DNA from: Ophiothrix spiculata
Lineage: Eukaryota > Echinodermata > Ophiuroidea > Amphilepidida > Ophiotrichidae
Length of the DNA: 50,598 nt
Direction: 5' to 3' (one strand)
Assembly: GCA_000969725.1 (NCBI GenBank)
Contig: JXSR01S074839.1
A program made the translations under genes and the position numbers. How positions within the stretch are numbered: position 1 is the first letter of the stretch; each line of letters opens with the position of its first letter. Of this stretch, positions 1 to 12,900 are shown one piece after another. A model generated the notes under the pieces. It worked only from the letters and a program-made list of their open reading frames with translations. It made no database searches and was not told the origin of the DNA.

Positions 1-677
1 CTAGCCTATGTCAGGAAATACTCACTGACCATTTTCCAAACCCCATCAAGCCAAGTAATGTAACAAATCAATCAATCATACTAAAACTGGCAAGTTATTT
101 ATCCAAAAAAGGAAATTAAACAAATCAACTATCCATATGGTTTATATTCCTTTATCAGTGATTTTTATTGCACTTTACAGCTGGGGTGTGAAGAATGAAC
201 ACACGTCAAATCCTACTAATTTGTCGTAAACGAGTAAAATGTTTCCAATCAATCACATAACATACGAAAGCTGACAAGTCAAGTTCTAAAGCTGTCATTC
301 AAATGTTATATCCCATGAGTCAAAATCTCATTAGGCAACAAGAATAAGGGGAAAAAGTATACAAAGTCTCCTAGTGTCTCTCCAAATGCGAGCAGTTTTA
401 GCTGCATACCATGTAAGTTTTGCCAATTGTCCATTTTCATGCAGCTAACATTTAGAATCAAATCAAATCAGTGCAGACTTTAAAAGCCTTATTTGTTTAC
501 AAATATATAAAACTGAAAAGACCCTCATGTACCTATGATTACTTCTTTTTTTTTCCTCTCCCACCTTTTCACTAATTGTTTACTCTTTGTATTGTTTACG
601 GCAATATATTAATGTCACTTTATCATTTTGGTATGACTGAATATTTTCAAGTGAAGGGAATAATTTTACTTCCACTA

Positions 678-980
678 AGGCCAAAAAAAAAGAACTCTGT
701 CTCAGCTTCCTTAGGCCAAAAACCCTAAGCGCTACACATTTTTTTTTTCTCAGTCAAAAAGGCTATGCGCTACGCGGAAATATTTTTTTATAACGTTTTT
801 AGGCCACTATTTTTTTTCCGACCGCTTTGCAGCCAATTTTTTTTTATATCTCGATGTAAGAAAAAAATAAAAAAGCAAAAAATCTCCTGAAAAATAAAAA
901 GAAATGTGGTAAAATTCGACCACATTTTTTTAACCATATGCGCGCGGGAAGCTGAGACAGAGTTCTTTTTTCTTTGGCCT
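678..980. mobile_element. MITE in monomer 1, ~30-bp terminal inverted repeats
   Basis: GGCCAAA(A)n..GAACTCTGTCTCAGCTTCC at the left is inverted at the right end (948-980). The intact monomers read 'cttccactaatttac' here, so the empty site is known. Flanking TA(A) suggests a 2- or 3-bp target duplication of Tc1/mariner or Harbinger type. Non-coding. Confidence 0.85.
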
Positions 981-1577
981 ATTTACTATCATAAAAAATA
1001 CAGACATTTTAAGGTCAACTACAGGTGAAACATGGCTATGATCATTCTGCATCAAAAAAGTGCATGTTCACAGTTTAAAGTTCCCTGGATATATAACATC
1101 TGTTATGTTGGTTCATAGTTTGATAACTATGTCAGGAAATACTCAATGACCATTTTCCAAACCCCATCAAGCCAAGTAATGTAACAAATCAATCAATCAT
1201 ACTAAAACTGGCAAGTTATTTAATCAGAAAATGAAAATTAAACTAATCAACTAACCATATGATTTATATTCCTTTATCAATGATTTTTATTGCACTTTAC
1301 AGCTGGGGGTGTGAAGAATGAACACACGGCAAATCCTACTAATTTGTCGTAAACGAGCAAAATGTTTCCAATCAATCACATAACATACGAAAGCTGACAA
1401 GCCAAGTACTAAAGCTGTCATTCAAATGTTATATCCCATGAGTCAAAATCTCATTAGGCAACAAGAATATGGGGAAAAAGTATACAAAGTCTCCTAGTGT
1501 CTCTCCAAATGTGAGCAGTTTCAGCTGCATACCATGTAAGTTTTGCCAATTGTCCATTTTCATGCAGCTAACATTTA

Positions 1578-1792
1578 GGGGCGCACCATTTGATTCTCAT
1601 GCAAGGGGAGCATGGAAGTTTTTTTGGGGAAAAAAACTTCGCCGCTGAAAAAAAAATCTTGACCCAAAAACTTTTAACAAAATGAAATAAAAAAAATCGG
1701 CGGGGGAAAAAAATATCGCCGCCTTTGCGGTTAAAAAAAAAACTTGACTCGACCCCAACTTCCATACCCCTGAATATCAAATGGTGCGCCCC
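1578..1792. mobile_element. PIF/Harbinger-like MITE in monomer 2
   Basis: Perfect 17-bp terminal inverted repeats GGGGCGCACCATTTGAT, flanked by TTA on both sides (1575-1577 and 1793-1795). The other monomers give the empty site 'acatttagaacc'. The TTA duplication fits PIF/Harbinger. It also explains the spurious minus-strand open frame at 1568-1780. Confidence 0.9.
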
Positions 1793-3439
1793 TTAGAACC
1801 AAATCAAATCAGTGCAGACTTTTAAAGCATTATTTGTTTACAAATACACATATACATTATTCATATTCATAAAAACTGAAAAGACCCTTGTGTACCTACG
1901 TATACTTCTTTTTTCTTCTTCCTCTCAAACCTTTTCACTGATTGTTTTCTTTTTGTATTGTTTAAGGCAATATATTATTAATGTTACTTTATCATTTTGG
2001 TATGACCAAATATTTTCAAGTGAAGGGGGTTTTACTTCCACTAATATACTTACTACCTTAAAAAATACAGGCATTTTAAGGTCAACTACAGGTGAAACAT
2101 GGCTTTGATCATTCTGCATCAAAAAGTGCATGTTCACAGTTTAAAGTTCCCTGGATTTATAACATCTGTTATGTTGGTTCATAATTTGATAACATTCATG
2201 CATTAATGTATAGTTTATGTCAGGAAATACTCAATGACCATTTCCAAGCCCAATCAAGCCAAGTAATGTAACAAATCAATCACTTAATCATACTAAAACT
2301 GGCAAGTTACTTATTCAAAAAAGGAAATTAAACAAATCAACTATCCATATGGTTTATATTCCTTTATCAATGATTTCTATTGCACTTTACAGCTGGGGTG
2401 TGAAGAATAAACATACGGCAAATCCTACTAATTTGTCGTAAACGAGTAAAATGTTTCCAATCAATCACATAACATACAAAAGCTGACAAGCCAAGTACTA
2501 AACCTGTCATTCAAATGTTATATCCCATGAGTCAAAATCTCATTAGGCAAAAAGAATATGTAGAAAAAGTATACAAAGTCTCCTAGTGTCTCTCCAACTG
2601 CGAGCAGTTTTAGCTGCATACCATGTAAGTTTTGCTGATTTACATACAACGGAAAAGACCCTCGTGTATGTATACTTCTTCTTTTTTTTCTTCCTCTCCT
2701 GCCTTTTCAGCACCTTTGTGTTATTTTTTTTCTCTTTGTATTGTTTTTGGCAATATATTAATGTCACTTTATCATTTTGGTATGACTGAATATTTTCAAG
2801 TGAAGGGGATTTTACTTCCACTAATTTACTATCATAAAAAATACAGGCATTTTAAGGTCAACTACAGGTGAAACATGGCTCTGATCATTCTGCATCAAAA
2901 AGTGCATGTTCACAGTTCTAAGTTCTCTGGATACAGAACATCTGTTATGTTGGTTCAAAATTTAATAACATTCATGCATTAATGTCTAGCCTATGTCAGG
3001 AAATACTCAATGACCATTTTCCAAACCCCATCAAGCCAAGTAATGTAACAAATCAATCAATCATACTAAAACTGGCAAGTTATTTATTCAAAAGAGGAAA
3101 TTAAACAAATCAACTATCCATATGGTTTATATTCCTTTATCAATGATTTTTATTGCACATTACACCTGGGGTGTGAAGAACGACCATGCGTCAAATCCTA
3201 CTAATTTATCGTAAACAAGTAAAATGTTTCCAATCAATCACATAACATACGAAGGCTGACAAGCAAAGTACTAAAGCTGTCATTCAAATGTTATATCCCA
3301 TGAGTCAAAATCTCATTAGGCAACAAGAATATGGGGAAAAAGTATACAAAGTCTCCTAGTGTCTCTCCAAATGTGAGCAGTTTTAGCTGCATACCATGTA
3401 AGTTTTGCCAATTGTCCATTTTCATGCAGCTAACATTTA

Positions 3440-3580
3440 CAGGCATGAGAACACACATCCATAAAAAATACCTGAAAATTATGACAAAAGAGCAAAAATA
3501 AGCTGAAATTCATAGACATTTGGGATTTTGAACATGAAAATACCTGCATTCAGGTAAAAACCTGAACATTCTCATGCCTG
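3440..3580. mobile_element. 141-bp MITE in monomer 4
   Basis: Perfect 12-bp inverted ends CAGGCATGAGAA, flanked by CATTTA direct repeats (3434-3439 and 3581-3586). Empty site present in neighbouring monomers. The CAGG end and 6-8 bp duplication suggest a hAT-like element, but the superfamily is uncertain. Confidence 0.88.
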
Positions 3581-4828
3581 CATTTAGAACCAAATCAAAT
3601 CAGTGCAGACTTTTAAAGAATTATTTGTTTACAAATACATATAACTGATAAGACCCTCGTGTGTGTATACTTCTTTTTTCCCTTCCTCTCCCGCCTTTTC
3701 AGCACTAATTGTTTTCTTTTTGTATCGTTTTTGGCAATATATTAATGTCACTTTATCATTTTGGTATGACTGAATATTTTCAAGTAAAGGGGATTTTACT
3801 TCCACTAATTTACTATCATAAAAAAATCCGGCATTTTAAGGTCAACTCCAGGTGAAACATGGCTATGATCATTCTGCATCAAAAAGTGCATGTTCACAGT
3901 TCAAAGTTCCCTGGATACAGGACATCTGTTATGTTGGTTCATAGTTTGATAACATTCATGCATTAATGTCTAGTCTATGTCAGGAAATACTCATTGACCA
4001 TTTCCAAACCCCATCAAGCCAAGTAATGTAACAACTAAATCAATCAATCATACTAAAACTGGCAAGTTATCTAATCAGAAAAGCAAAATTAATCAAATCA
4101 ACTATCCATATGATTTATTTTCCTTTATCAATGATTTTTATTGTACTTTACAGCTGGGGTGTGAAGAATGAACACACGTCAAATCCTACCAATTTGTCAA
4201 AAACTAGCAAAATGTTTCCAATCAATCACATAACATACGAACGCTGACAAGCCAAGTACTAAAGCTGTCATTCATATGTTATATCCCATGAGTCAAAATC
4301 TCATAAGGCAAAACGAATATGGGGGAAAAAGTATACAAAGTCTCCCAGTGTCTCTCCAAATGTGAGCAGTTTTAGCTGCATATCATGTAAGTTTTGCCAA
4401 TTGTCCATTTTCATGCAGCTAACATTTAGAACCAAATCAAATCAGTGCAGACTTTTAAAGCATTAGTTGTTTACAAATACATAAAACTGAAAAGACCCTC
4501 GTGTACCAATGTATACTTCTTTATTTTTTCTTCCTCTCCCAACTTTTCACTAATTGTTTTCTCTTTGTATTGTTTAAGGCAATATATTAATGTCACTTTA
4601 TCAATTTGGTATGACTGAATATTTTCAAGTAAAGGGGATTTTACTTCCACTAATTTACCATCATAAAAATACAGGCATTTTCAGGTCAAGTACAGGTGAA
4701 ACATGGCTATGATCATTTTGGTAGACTGCATCAAAAAGTGCATGTTCACAGTTTAAAGTTCCCTGGATACAGGACATCTGTTATGTTGGTTCATAGTTTG
4801 ATAACATTCATGCATTAATGTCTAGTCC

Positions 4829-5787
4829 ATGTCAGGAAATACTCATTGACCAGTTTCCAAACCTGTCATGCCCAAATAAGTAACAAATCATCTGTTATAT
4901 GCTTAAACTAGCAAGTTAGTTAAAATTTAGAAAAGGAAAATTGATAAAATGAACTATCCAAAATGATTTCCATTCCTATATAAATGAGTTTATTGCTCTC
5001 TACAACTTGAGTGTGAAGTCACAACCATCTTGTATCAAATCCTGCCAATTTGTAGTAAAATGTCTCCTATCAATCGCAAAACAGGAGGAACCTGACAAGT
5101 CACATTAGCGTCAATCAAATGTAACATTACATGAGATCCACAATTTTTAGTGATGCAGTAATAAGTATATTCCATAAGCCTTGAGATATGCAGCAAGCAA
5201 CTGATTAACACACATAAAACAATATGACCATATAAATAAATAAGTTTGTATTTTTCAAATAATAAAAACGTACCCAATCTTAATGGATATTCAAATGAAC
5301 TTATGTTCAATGTTTGTCCATGTGGTAGCAATAAAATTAGAGAAAAATAATACTGAAATTATGAACGATTCATGTACAAAAATGCTGTGATTTGGCCTTA
5401 ATCAATCCTAATCAATCATTACCAGTCTCTTACACATCACAAAACCACCAATTCTCCAATGTTGCAGAATACAAGGGATATGCTATGGATCTCTGAACAG
5501 AGTCTGATTGCTTGTTGCATACTTCAAGATTTACAGGGTACATTCAAAATTTAGAACTATTAGAAACAAGAGTTAGTTGAACTATAATATGTTGGACAAG
5601 ATTTTTGACAAGAGACAGTTTATTGTGGTTTTGAAGTCAAAGTTGCATCAATTAAAGACTACCCTACCTACAGATTTGGGTATCTGAAATCCATGTTTCT
5701 AGAATGGGTCATTTGTTAGAAATTAAACACGGGGAAATAGAAAATTGGTTTATCTTTTAAAACAAACATAACCACATTTATAGGTGA
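4829..5787. other. End of array and non-coding flank
   Basis: After the divergent last monomer I see no gene. Positions 5180-5320 and 5495-5540 share sequence with 22240-22400, so they belong to a dispersed repeat. The open frame at 5035-5331 crosses this repeat and is not credible as a gene. Confidence 0.6.
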
Positions 5788-6591
5788 CAGGCAACGACAA
5801 TTTTTTTTTTTACCAGCCCGGTCGGGAAGCCACCAGTGCAAAATCACTTGCCCGAAACCTGCCGAAATTTGGTTAAAATTTTAACGACCGTGCGCGCAGG
5901 AAATGAGATCGGCTGTATTGGTTGAGCAGTCGACGATCAAAGGAAAACAATACCATGCAAAATTTCCCGCTGTCACATATTCCCAGTAAGTCCCGATCAA
6001 AATACATCAGTCGATTTACCGAGGTAAATTGTCCGAACTAGAGGGGTTAAATCAACACATTTTCAAGTAATATTTTGAATGAAAATTTCGAATTTAGTTT
6101 ATTAAATGTTCTGTTAAAATACACGAAAGAGTTTTTTCCAAAAAAAATTCCAAAACCGCCACCTTGTTAAGTGAAATCGCAATTGCGCATGTGTGTACTT
6201 CATGCTAGTTAGTAGTTAGATAATGTCCACGCAATCTCTGCCCTTATATGAAGTTATGAACATCGCCATCTAGTGACAATGATAATAACATAAACAAACA
6301 CCGTTGGTTCATTTTTTCTCGATCAAAAATGACAATTTCTTTGTGGATAAAATACACTTTTTCTGGGCAGCTTTCGCGTCTTTCATGTTTTCGTCTACCG
6401 CATATTTCTTACATAAGACGAGTCTGGCGTTAGTGTAATGGTACAACCATGTTTCGTTTACCAGCTAATAATAATAATAAGCAGCATGTCAAATGTGCTA
6501 GCCCGAATGGACAGTGTTGTTTGAAAAAATACTAGCCCGAAATGAAATCCACCAGCCCCGGGCTATCGGACACGGGATTTGTCGCGGCCTG
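5788..6591. mobile_element. hAT-like non-autonomous DNA transposon, 804 bp
   Basis: Ends CAGGCAACGACAA and, inverted, CAGGCCGCGACAA, with flanking 8-bp ATAGGTGA (5780-5787) and AGAGGTGA (6592-6599), 7 of 8 identical. An 8-bp duplication and CAGG termini fit hAT. Internal GC-rich 'accagcccg/ctagcccg' motifs recur near both ends. No transposase frame seen. Confidence 0.82.
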
Positions 6592-7245
6592 AGAGGTGAT
6601 TCCATATCATACTGTTTACAACAGGCTGTGGATAGGCAATGATTTATTGTTCATTTCTCTGATTTTTTGTGATGGCTTTCTGATTTTTGTCCTTGAACTA
6701 TGTACGTAGTTAGTTTAATTCTGTCTACAGTGAAAACACAGCAATTATGCCGCAGTAAAAGATCACTTATACTTGAGAAATCATTCCATGTTTATATTTG
6801 CAGGAACTGAGTACCATACAATACCATACAATATCTGAAAGCCAACTAAATAATGCACTGGATACAGTAGCTCTGCGATCTGCTTGTCAGGATTTAACAG
6901 CAATACAATATGGTGCAATGATCCTTATCTGTCTATGCATCCTATAAACGGAGCTATATTTTAACAAGGCTAAATAAAGAACAAACCTCTTGATTTCCTA
7001 TACATTTTGTTACTCAACAACGTGTCAGAAGTGGGATTAGTCTAATCTTTTGTTAGAATTCCTGCCGTGCTAAACCAAATGCTGATCCATACTTTGATAT
7101 CACTAAAAAATGGATCAGCTATTACTGCTGTTCTATTTGTTGTTCAGTAAATACAGACATCTTTTTCACAAATAGGAACTTTGACATTTTTACAGCAAAT
7201 TTTCCTTATGCAGGAAGCACAAATTATGTATTTATTAAAAGTATA
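6592..7245. other. Non-coding stretch
   Basis: No exon, ORF of note or clear element boundary seen. AT-rich with a short 'atacaataccataca' repeat. Confidence 0.5.
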
Positions 7246-8145
7246 CAGGGCGAGTCTAAATAATGTGTTATCTTATCGGTGATTTTTATGACCAGTTTCT
7301 TCTACTATTTTGCAAATGTTCCGGTAAGGGATGCCCTATTTCATAATCTTTCATAGAAAATTTATTGTATTGAAATTAGACAATGCACTCTAAAGTTGTA
7401 GTCATTTGAGTGGTTGATTTTTGGAACCCCATGATGACTCATGGCAAGTATTCCAGACAGTATAACATGAGTTCTTTCTTCATGGATCGAGGTGGTTTGG
7501 CTTTTATGAAGGAAAACATCTCAGAAATATTGTTAATGGTTTCTGGTGTTATCAGAACGCGGGACCCGGATCTCGAAGCAAATAAGATTACTTTTATACC
7601 CATTGTTGGTGATGTCAGATACAAGGTTGGTATATTTGAGATGTTTTCATTCATGAGCCTGGGAAATGTTCTCTTCAAACGGAAAAGAGATGTTAAGCAG
7701 GTAAACGGTTTTCTTATTGTATTAACAATATCGGAATGGAGTTTTGAGATGACAATGTTAACAGGAAGGGTACAGCCGTGGTATAGCCGGGCATATCGGA
7801 AAATATCTTGATGAAACTTGAATTTGTACCAATGGCGTACTCCAGATGTTTCAAAAGATGAAGAAAAATTGAGTCTTGACGCCAAGTGAATCTACCTTGG
7901 TTGAGAGAAACGGTGCACAAATTTAGAAGCTGATGAATACTGAAGCAACTTTGTTCAACATAAAAATTTGACATCTTTACTCAAGGGACTGCAACTTTAA
8001 AATGCATTGGTCATTTCAACAAACTAAAATTTAATGAAAGCTGATTAAATTTCCTATAAAGCAGTTATAATTAAAATTGATAAACATAAACAAATTTCCT
8101 GTAAAAAAATCCTTTGTTGATTACACCTTATTTAGACTCACCCTG
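7246..8145. mobile_element. Tc1/mariner-type element, 900 bp
   Basis: Terminal inverted repeats CAGGGCGAGTCTAAATAA and CAGGGTGAGTCTAAATAA (17 of 18), flanked by TA on both sides. The TA duplication and CAGGG end fit the Tc1/mariner superfamily. Inside are long overlapping open frames on both strands (7410-7811 plus; 7439-7885 minus, 148 codons). I do not recognise either as a transposase and see no DDE/D motif, so the element is probably non-autonomous. Confidence 0.85.
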
Positions 8146-8748
8146 TATATTGTAAATATTAGCTGTCAATGCGATGTCATTGATATTTGTGCTCTTTTTT
8201 GACTGTTTGTTTACATCTTGCTTCTTGGTAACTCTGAGTGTGAAATTTTATTTATATTAAAAACAGGATATGTAAAACAGATCGCTTTCCTACATGTACA
8301 GTTTAGGAAAATAAAACTGTCTCATTAAAATACAAATTCATTTAGGGGACTACCTATTACTCTGTTGAGGGTTCAAACATTTTCCAGACTAAATGATATA
8401 AAAGCATCAACATGTTTTATTCAATAATAATCTATTAATTTCAATACCAGTTCTGAAGAGTCAAAATTGAGGAAAATACGACAAAAAAATTCTAGATGTA
8501 GTAATTAGAGCAGTGCTTCTAGGAATATATCTTTGAAATCACTTGCATCAATTTGCGATGGTCCAACAATTTAAATAACAATTTTCATCCAGGTCGGTCC
8601 CGTTGAAACCTTGAATAGCCCGCTGATCTGTTCACAATCAGCATGGCGTTGATTAGATTATGAATAAGTCTGTCAATCACTTCCTTATGAATAAAAAAAT
8701 CCATTATCCTGTAAATGTTCCTGGTATATAAAACTGACTATATAACTA

Positions 8749-8874
8749 TAGGCCACTCAAACAATTATTGGACAGTGAAAACAAAAATCTTTTGCACAGG
8801 GCCCCATTGTTTGTAAATGCAACCCGTACTATGGATTTTTGTTTATATTGTCCAATAAATTTTTGAGTGGCCTA
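8749..8874. mobile_element. MITE family A (GGCCACTCAAA...TTGGAC ends)
   Basis: About 30-bp imperfect inverted ends, TATAGGCCACTCAAA then AATTATTGGAC. The internal 'cagggccccattgtttgtaaatg' recurs in copies at about 9640-9756, 29552-29650, 29700-29820, 45345-45405 and 46037-46167. TA-flanked. Most copies other than this and 46037 are truncated. Confidence 0.85.
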
Positions 8875-9317
8875 TAGGATTTGATATTAAATCTGCCACA
8901 ATTGTTCTACAAGGTATGTAGATTTAACACCAAAATTGTCCAACACTTTTACAAGAAACCAGTTGGGCATTATTGCATGTGTCACATCATCAGCAGACTT
9001 TCAAAGTTAAAAGCTATCATGAAGGGTCACAGCAAGGTGGCGCAGTTGTTGGAGTCTATATGTTTGAGCTTATTTGACTATTGGTGAACATAAAAAATTA
9101 GAGCTATCATACTAGTCTTATGTTGTCCTATTCAGAGGTACCTTTGAAACTGACCAAATTTTGACACTTTAAATAAATCTATTTGAAGTGCTAACATAAT
9201 AACATCTCAATCAGATTGAGTAGATTTAATTCTAATTTGCAATATTTTCTTTTGGTAAAACTTGTTTGGTTCCAAAGAGGGTACTTGAGCAGGAGCAGAA
9301 GCAGAATGTTGGTTTTA
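8875..9317. other. Non-coding stretch
   Basis: Only a 68-codon plus frame and nothing conserved. No exon of DMTF1 recognised here. Confidence 0.5.
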
Positions 9318-9480
9318 TGCATAGATTTGCAGGGGAGATGCAGGACTATGTATACCTGCCCATGTAAAGGTGGCGTCAACCATGGAGCTCAAATTGGGGT
9401 ATTCTGGTCCACCATTTGGGGCCAAAATCAACTCTGAGAGCCAATGTTTGGTTGCGCATAGAGATAAACCAATATTCACA
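9318..9480. mobile_element. MITE family B, truncated copy
   Basis: Begins 'catagatttgcaggggagat' and continues 'accatggagctcaaattgg', matching the family B copies at 10758-11060 and 26274-26549. The right half is missing. Confidence 0.7.
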
Positions 9481-9639
9481 CATTATAACAAGATCAGCAT
9501 CTAAGATTGAACTGCTTTTCATTAGTGGGAGAAAAAAATCTCATATTGCAGAAAAATAGAGGGGCATACATATGCACCACTCTGGGTATACAAACCCAGG
9601 CTAAATCATCTCACATTAAAAATTTGTCTATACTACAAA

Positions 9640-9756
9640 CAAAAAAATATTGGACCGTGTAATCAATAATCAAGAGTGCAGGGCCCCATTATTTGTAAAT
9701 GTAACCACTATCCTGTATTTTTGATCACATTGTCCAAGAAATTTTTGCTTGGCCTC
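9640..9756. mobile_element. MITE family A, degraded copy next to exon 14 donor
   Basis: Shares 'gcagggccccattatttgtaaatg' and the TTGGAC/GTCCAA ends with the copy at 8749-8874. Its right end 'cttggcc' lies about 20 nt into the intron following exon 14. Confidence 0.7.
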
Positions 9757-9776
9757 GATCAAAGGAAACGCCATAC

Positions 9777-9913
9777 CTGTTGTGATAATACTGCATCTGT
9801 TCCTATGAGTTGTGACTGACTGTGGTCTTCGGCGGAGTCCGACTGACTGATTTCCGTTGCCAGGTGACTGTCACTGGAAATGTCATCTTGATGAGAAGGT
9901 GTGACTGCCAGAC
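9777..9913 (-). CDS. DMTF1: DMTF1 exon 14 (last exon found)
   Basis: A 137-nt exon after a 15.7-kb intron. The acceptor is TTCTTTAG at 9915-9914 and the donor GTATGG at 9776. The phase is right (G from exon 13 plus GT). It encodes LAVTPSHQDDISSDSHLATE and then an S/Q-rich stretch ending LIGTDAVLSQQ, resembling the SDVIDTESVL region near the human C terminus only weakly. It ends in phase 0 with no stop. Its 5' boundary is duplicated twice upstream (10400-10690). Confidence 0.7.
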
Positions 9914-12900
9914 CTAAAGAACAGACAGATAAGAACTAAAAATATACTACAATATACAGTTTTATCATTCAGTAGATATAAATACTGTAATTTAATTGGT
10001 CAATCGTCATTTTCAAGCCATGAAAGATATTTTCGTATTACTCTGTTAAATTTGCCAGAAGGGTAATACGAAAATACGAACTCTGCGTATGTTGTGTTGT
10101 CTGTGTAAGAGACAGATCAAAATACCGGTGCTCCAGCAAAATCGGAAATTTACTAGAATCACCAGGCGATTTGAACTGTATTCTCATGAAGAAATACAGA
10201 GAAAGAAGAGAAATACCAAAGTTAACGCTCGAATGAGAAAGGAATCAGTGCGTTTCTTGAATATTGGCATGAAATGTTACGATGGCCAAGTCCAATTTCG
10301 CCGAACTTGACACTCGGCTAGAAGAAATTTCAGTGCCAGAAACATCAAGTAAGCTTAATTAGTATTTTTACATTTTTGTTTCTACTCATGTGTACTAAAA
10401 ATTTTACAAAAGCTCAGTGTAAATGTCATCTTGATGGACTGACAGACCTAAAGAACAGAAAGACTAAAGAACTCAAAATACACAACAATATAAACAGCAA
10501 TACAACACATAATTGTTTGCTATGGCACAATTGCCATTATCATGGCTATGACTGACTTTAATTGTCAAAAAGCTCACTAGATATGTCATCTTGATGAGTT
10601 GTGACAGACCAAAAGAACAGAAAAATAGCAACTCAAAATTGACTACAATATAGAGTTATGCAAAAATAATACATAATGTCTGCACCTGTTTTATATAGCA
10701 CAACTGCCACTATCATGGCTATAAATGATCTGAATCTGACAAAAGCTCATTCCAACTCATAGATTCACAAGGGAGATACCAGGCTTTGTATACCAGCCCG
10801 TGTAATGGCGTTGTCAGCTCAAATTGCCCGAGTGCCGAGACTTGCTTACGCGTAGAGACAACCTGCGCAAATAATACTTTGCGCGAATGATACGCCAACC
10901 TGCACGCAAAGAGTGTGTGCGTGTTTCAATATTCGCGCGCATTATGACAAAGTGCGATGCATCATCGGCAAGCCTCAGCAAAAACCTGAATACCCCTAAT
11001 TTTGTCTCCATGCCGGAATAAAAATGGCGGCGTGCCTTGTATCTCCCCTGTAAATCTATGTTCCAACTTCAACTTGCAGAATAGGAGCAAGTACAAAGGT
11101 GCTTTGCTTTAGGTCTAGAAATCTTTCAAATTATTTGGCTAATTTTTTTTAAAGCAAAATTTGTGAATTATATGAAAATCTCCCAATTCAAAGCACAACT
11201 AAATATTATCTATGACAACACATACAGTTTACATGTTGCCTCTGATAGATGTTTTTCTTAATGATCCGTGTCTACAAAAATTGCCCCTATTGACCCTCAT
11301 TTCTAATACTATGAAAAGCATCAAAACTGCAGAAAAGAACAAATGCTAAATCAGCATTTTACTAAAGAAGTCTTTTTTTTTGGTAGATAAAACTCTGTTA
11401 TAGGGTTTAGAATGTGAATAAAGACCATGGCTGGATAGAAAAAAATTTATAAGATAAATTCACTGGCATGATCATATACCACTTCTGATCATTTCAAGAT
11501 ATGTCTTGAAATCTTGAGCAGTGAAGTAAGCTCAAATGATACGACCACGCTTGCAGTGCTGAAGGTCCTAAGTTCAATCCCCAGCGTTGCCAAAAGTTGA
11601 GCAAGTTTCATACCCCCTTGGATAAGGAACAGACTGCTAATTGTCTTTTAGAAACCCGTACGAAACTCGGGGAGCTGATCCGGGCAGCGATGGTTGCGAA
11701 TTTGGGCTGAACAAGGTTCAGCGCCCCTAGAGGTTGCTGCAGAACCTGAAATGAGGCTTGGTGTGGAATGGAGCTTACTTGGGCCACAGAGGTCAGCGAA
11801 CACCTGAAAAGTGTGCTGAGGTCACACGGAAATGCTAATCAGGGAGACATAGAGCACCAAACCCGCTGTATTTATATATGTTTATCTAATTTAAAAATCA
11901 AGACAACTTATGTTGCACAACTTAAAGACTCATTGTTCATCTTGTTCGCTGTAAATCTGTTCTGACAATGGAGATTCATTTTAAATCTGAAAGGTCGGGG
12001 GATCCTTATCATATAACTGAAAGGTCGAGAGCCTTTAATTACATAAATGGAAGGGTGGGTATTGGAAGGTTAGGTGGGAACTAATTGCTATAACTATATC
12101 TGTTGATCAAGACTGGACACTGACCAGCGTGGGATGTCATTCAAACTGAAATAAGCATTACACTGATGACATTTACCATTGGGACAACTGCTCCATTATA
12201 TAACTGAACCAAGTAGGCTTCAATGGGGCAATCTACATGGGAGGGCAAATCCAGATGAATGCGCATCTCCGTAAATCGCTTTGCTGTAGACTGTGGCCAC
12301 ACAAGCGTCAAATCAAGATCTGCTGTTCAGCATTGTCCGTATATGCGTGCGTGTAATCGTTTTACGGAGATGCGGATCTCAGATCTGGATCTTGGAGATG
12401 CGCATGCATCTGGATCTGCGCTCTGAGTAGATTGCCCAAATATTTATAATTGATACCAACAGTGCTTTCTCACACCTCTCTGCCTCAAAAATGAAGAAAA
12501 ATGTGCCTTCTGAAGCTTTCAATGTCAATAATTTGATAACTGAATTGCTAAATCAGAGGATTTGTGAAGATGTTTTATTTAATGTGCTGATAGTTAGATC
12601 TGTGCCTTTGGTCATTGGCTGCATGTGGCCTAGTGTAAGGTAAAGTGGCTCTGATGGATTCCAGTATTACGGCGTAATAATAATTGCCAGCGCTTTGTAA
12701 CCACTGAAAAAGCGCAATATAAATGTTGGATTTATTATTACAATTATTATCAATGTAAAAATCAAGATGCCCTTCATTATGTTATATTTAAGCACCGGGG
12801 TTTTGCACGATTTTAAATGGCAAAAAGCTTGATTGGATTTTTTAAAAGTATGAAATACAAAAAAAAAGGTCACGAAGCGCAAAAATGTGTGATCCCCAAT

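Larger units (their letters stand above)
1..5135. repeat. Tandem array of six ~850-bp monomers
   Basis: Monomers are recognised by 'atgtcaggaaatactca' at 8, 1129, 2218, 2993, 3977 and 4829. Observed spacing is 1121, 1089, 775, 984 and 852 bp; the long ones carry MITE insertions and the short one lacks about 80 bp around 2638. After removing insertions the monomer is about 820-870 bp. The sixth monomer (from 4829) is clearly more divergent and fades out near 5135. No coding content is conserved between copies. The array is cut by the window's left edge, so its full size is unknown. Confidence 0.95.

Noticed and set aside
1812-2108. 98-codon ORF in monomer 2
   Set aside because: Other monomers break the frame, so there is no selection on it.
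5035-5331. 98-codon minus-strand ORF
   Set aside because: It spans the last satellite monomer and a dispersed repeat; no splice sites, domain or conservation between copies.
7439-7885. Calling the 148-codon frame a transposase
   Set aside because: No catalytic or DNA-binding motif could be recognised.
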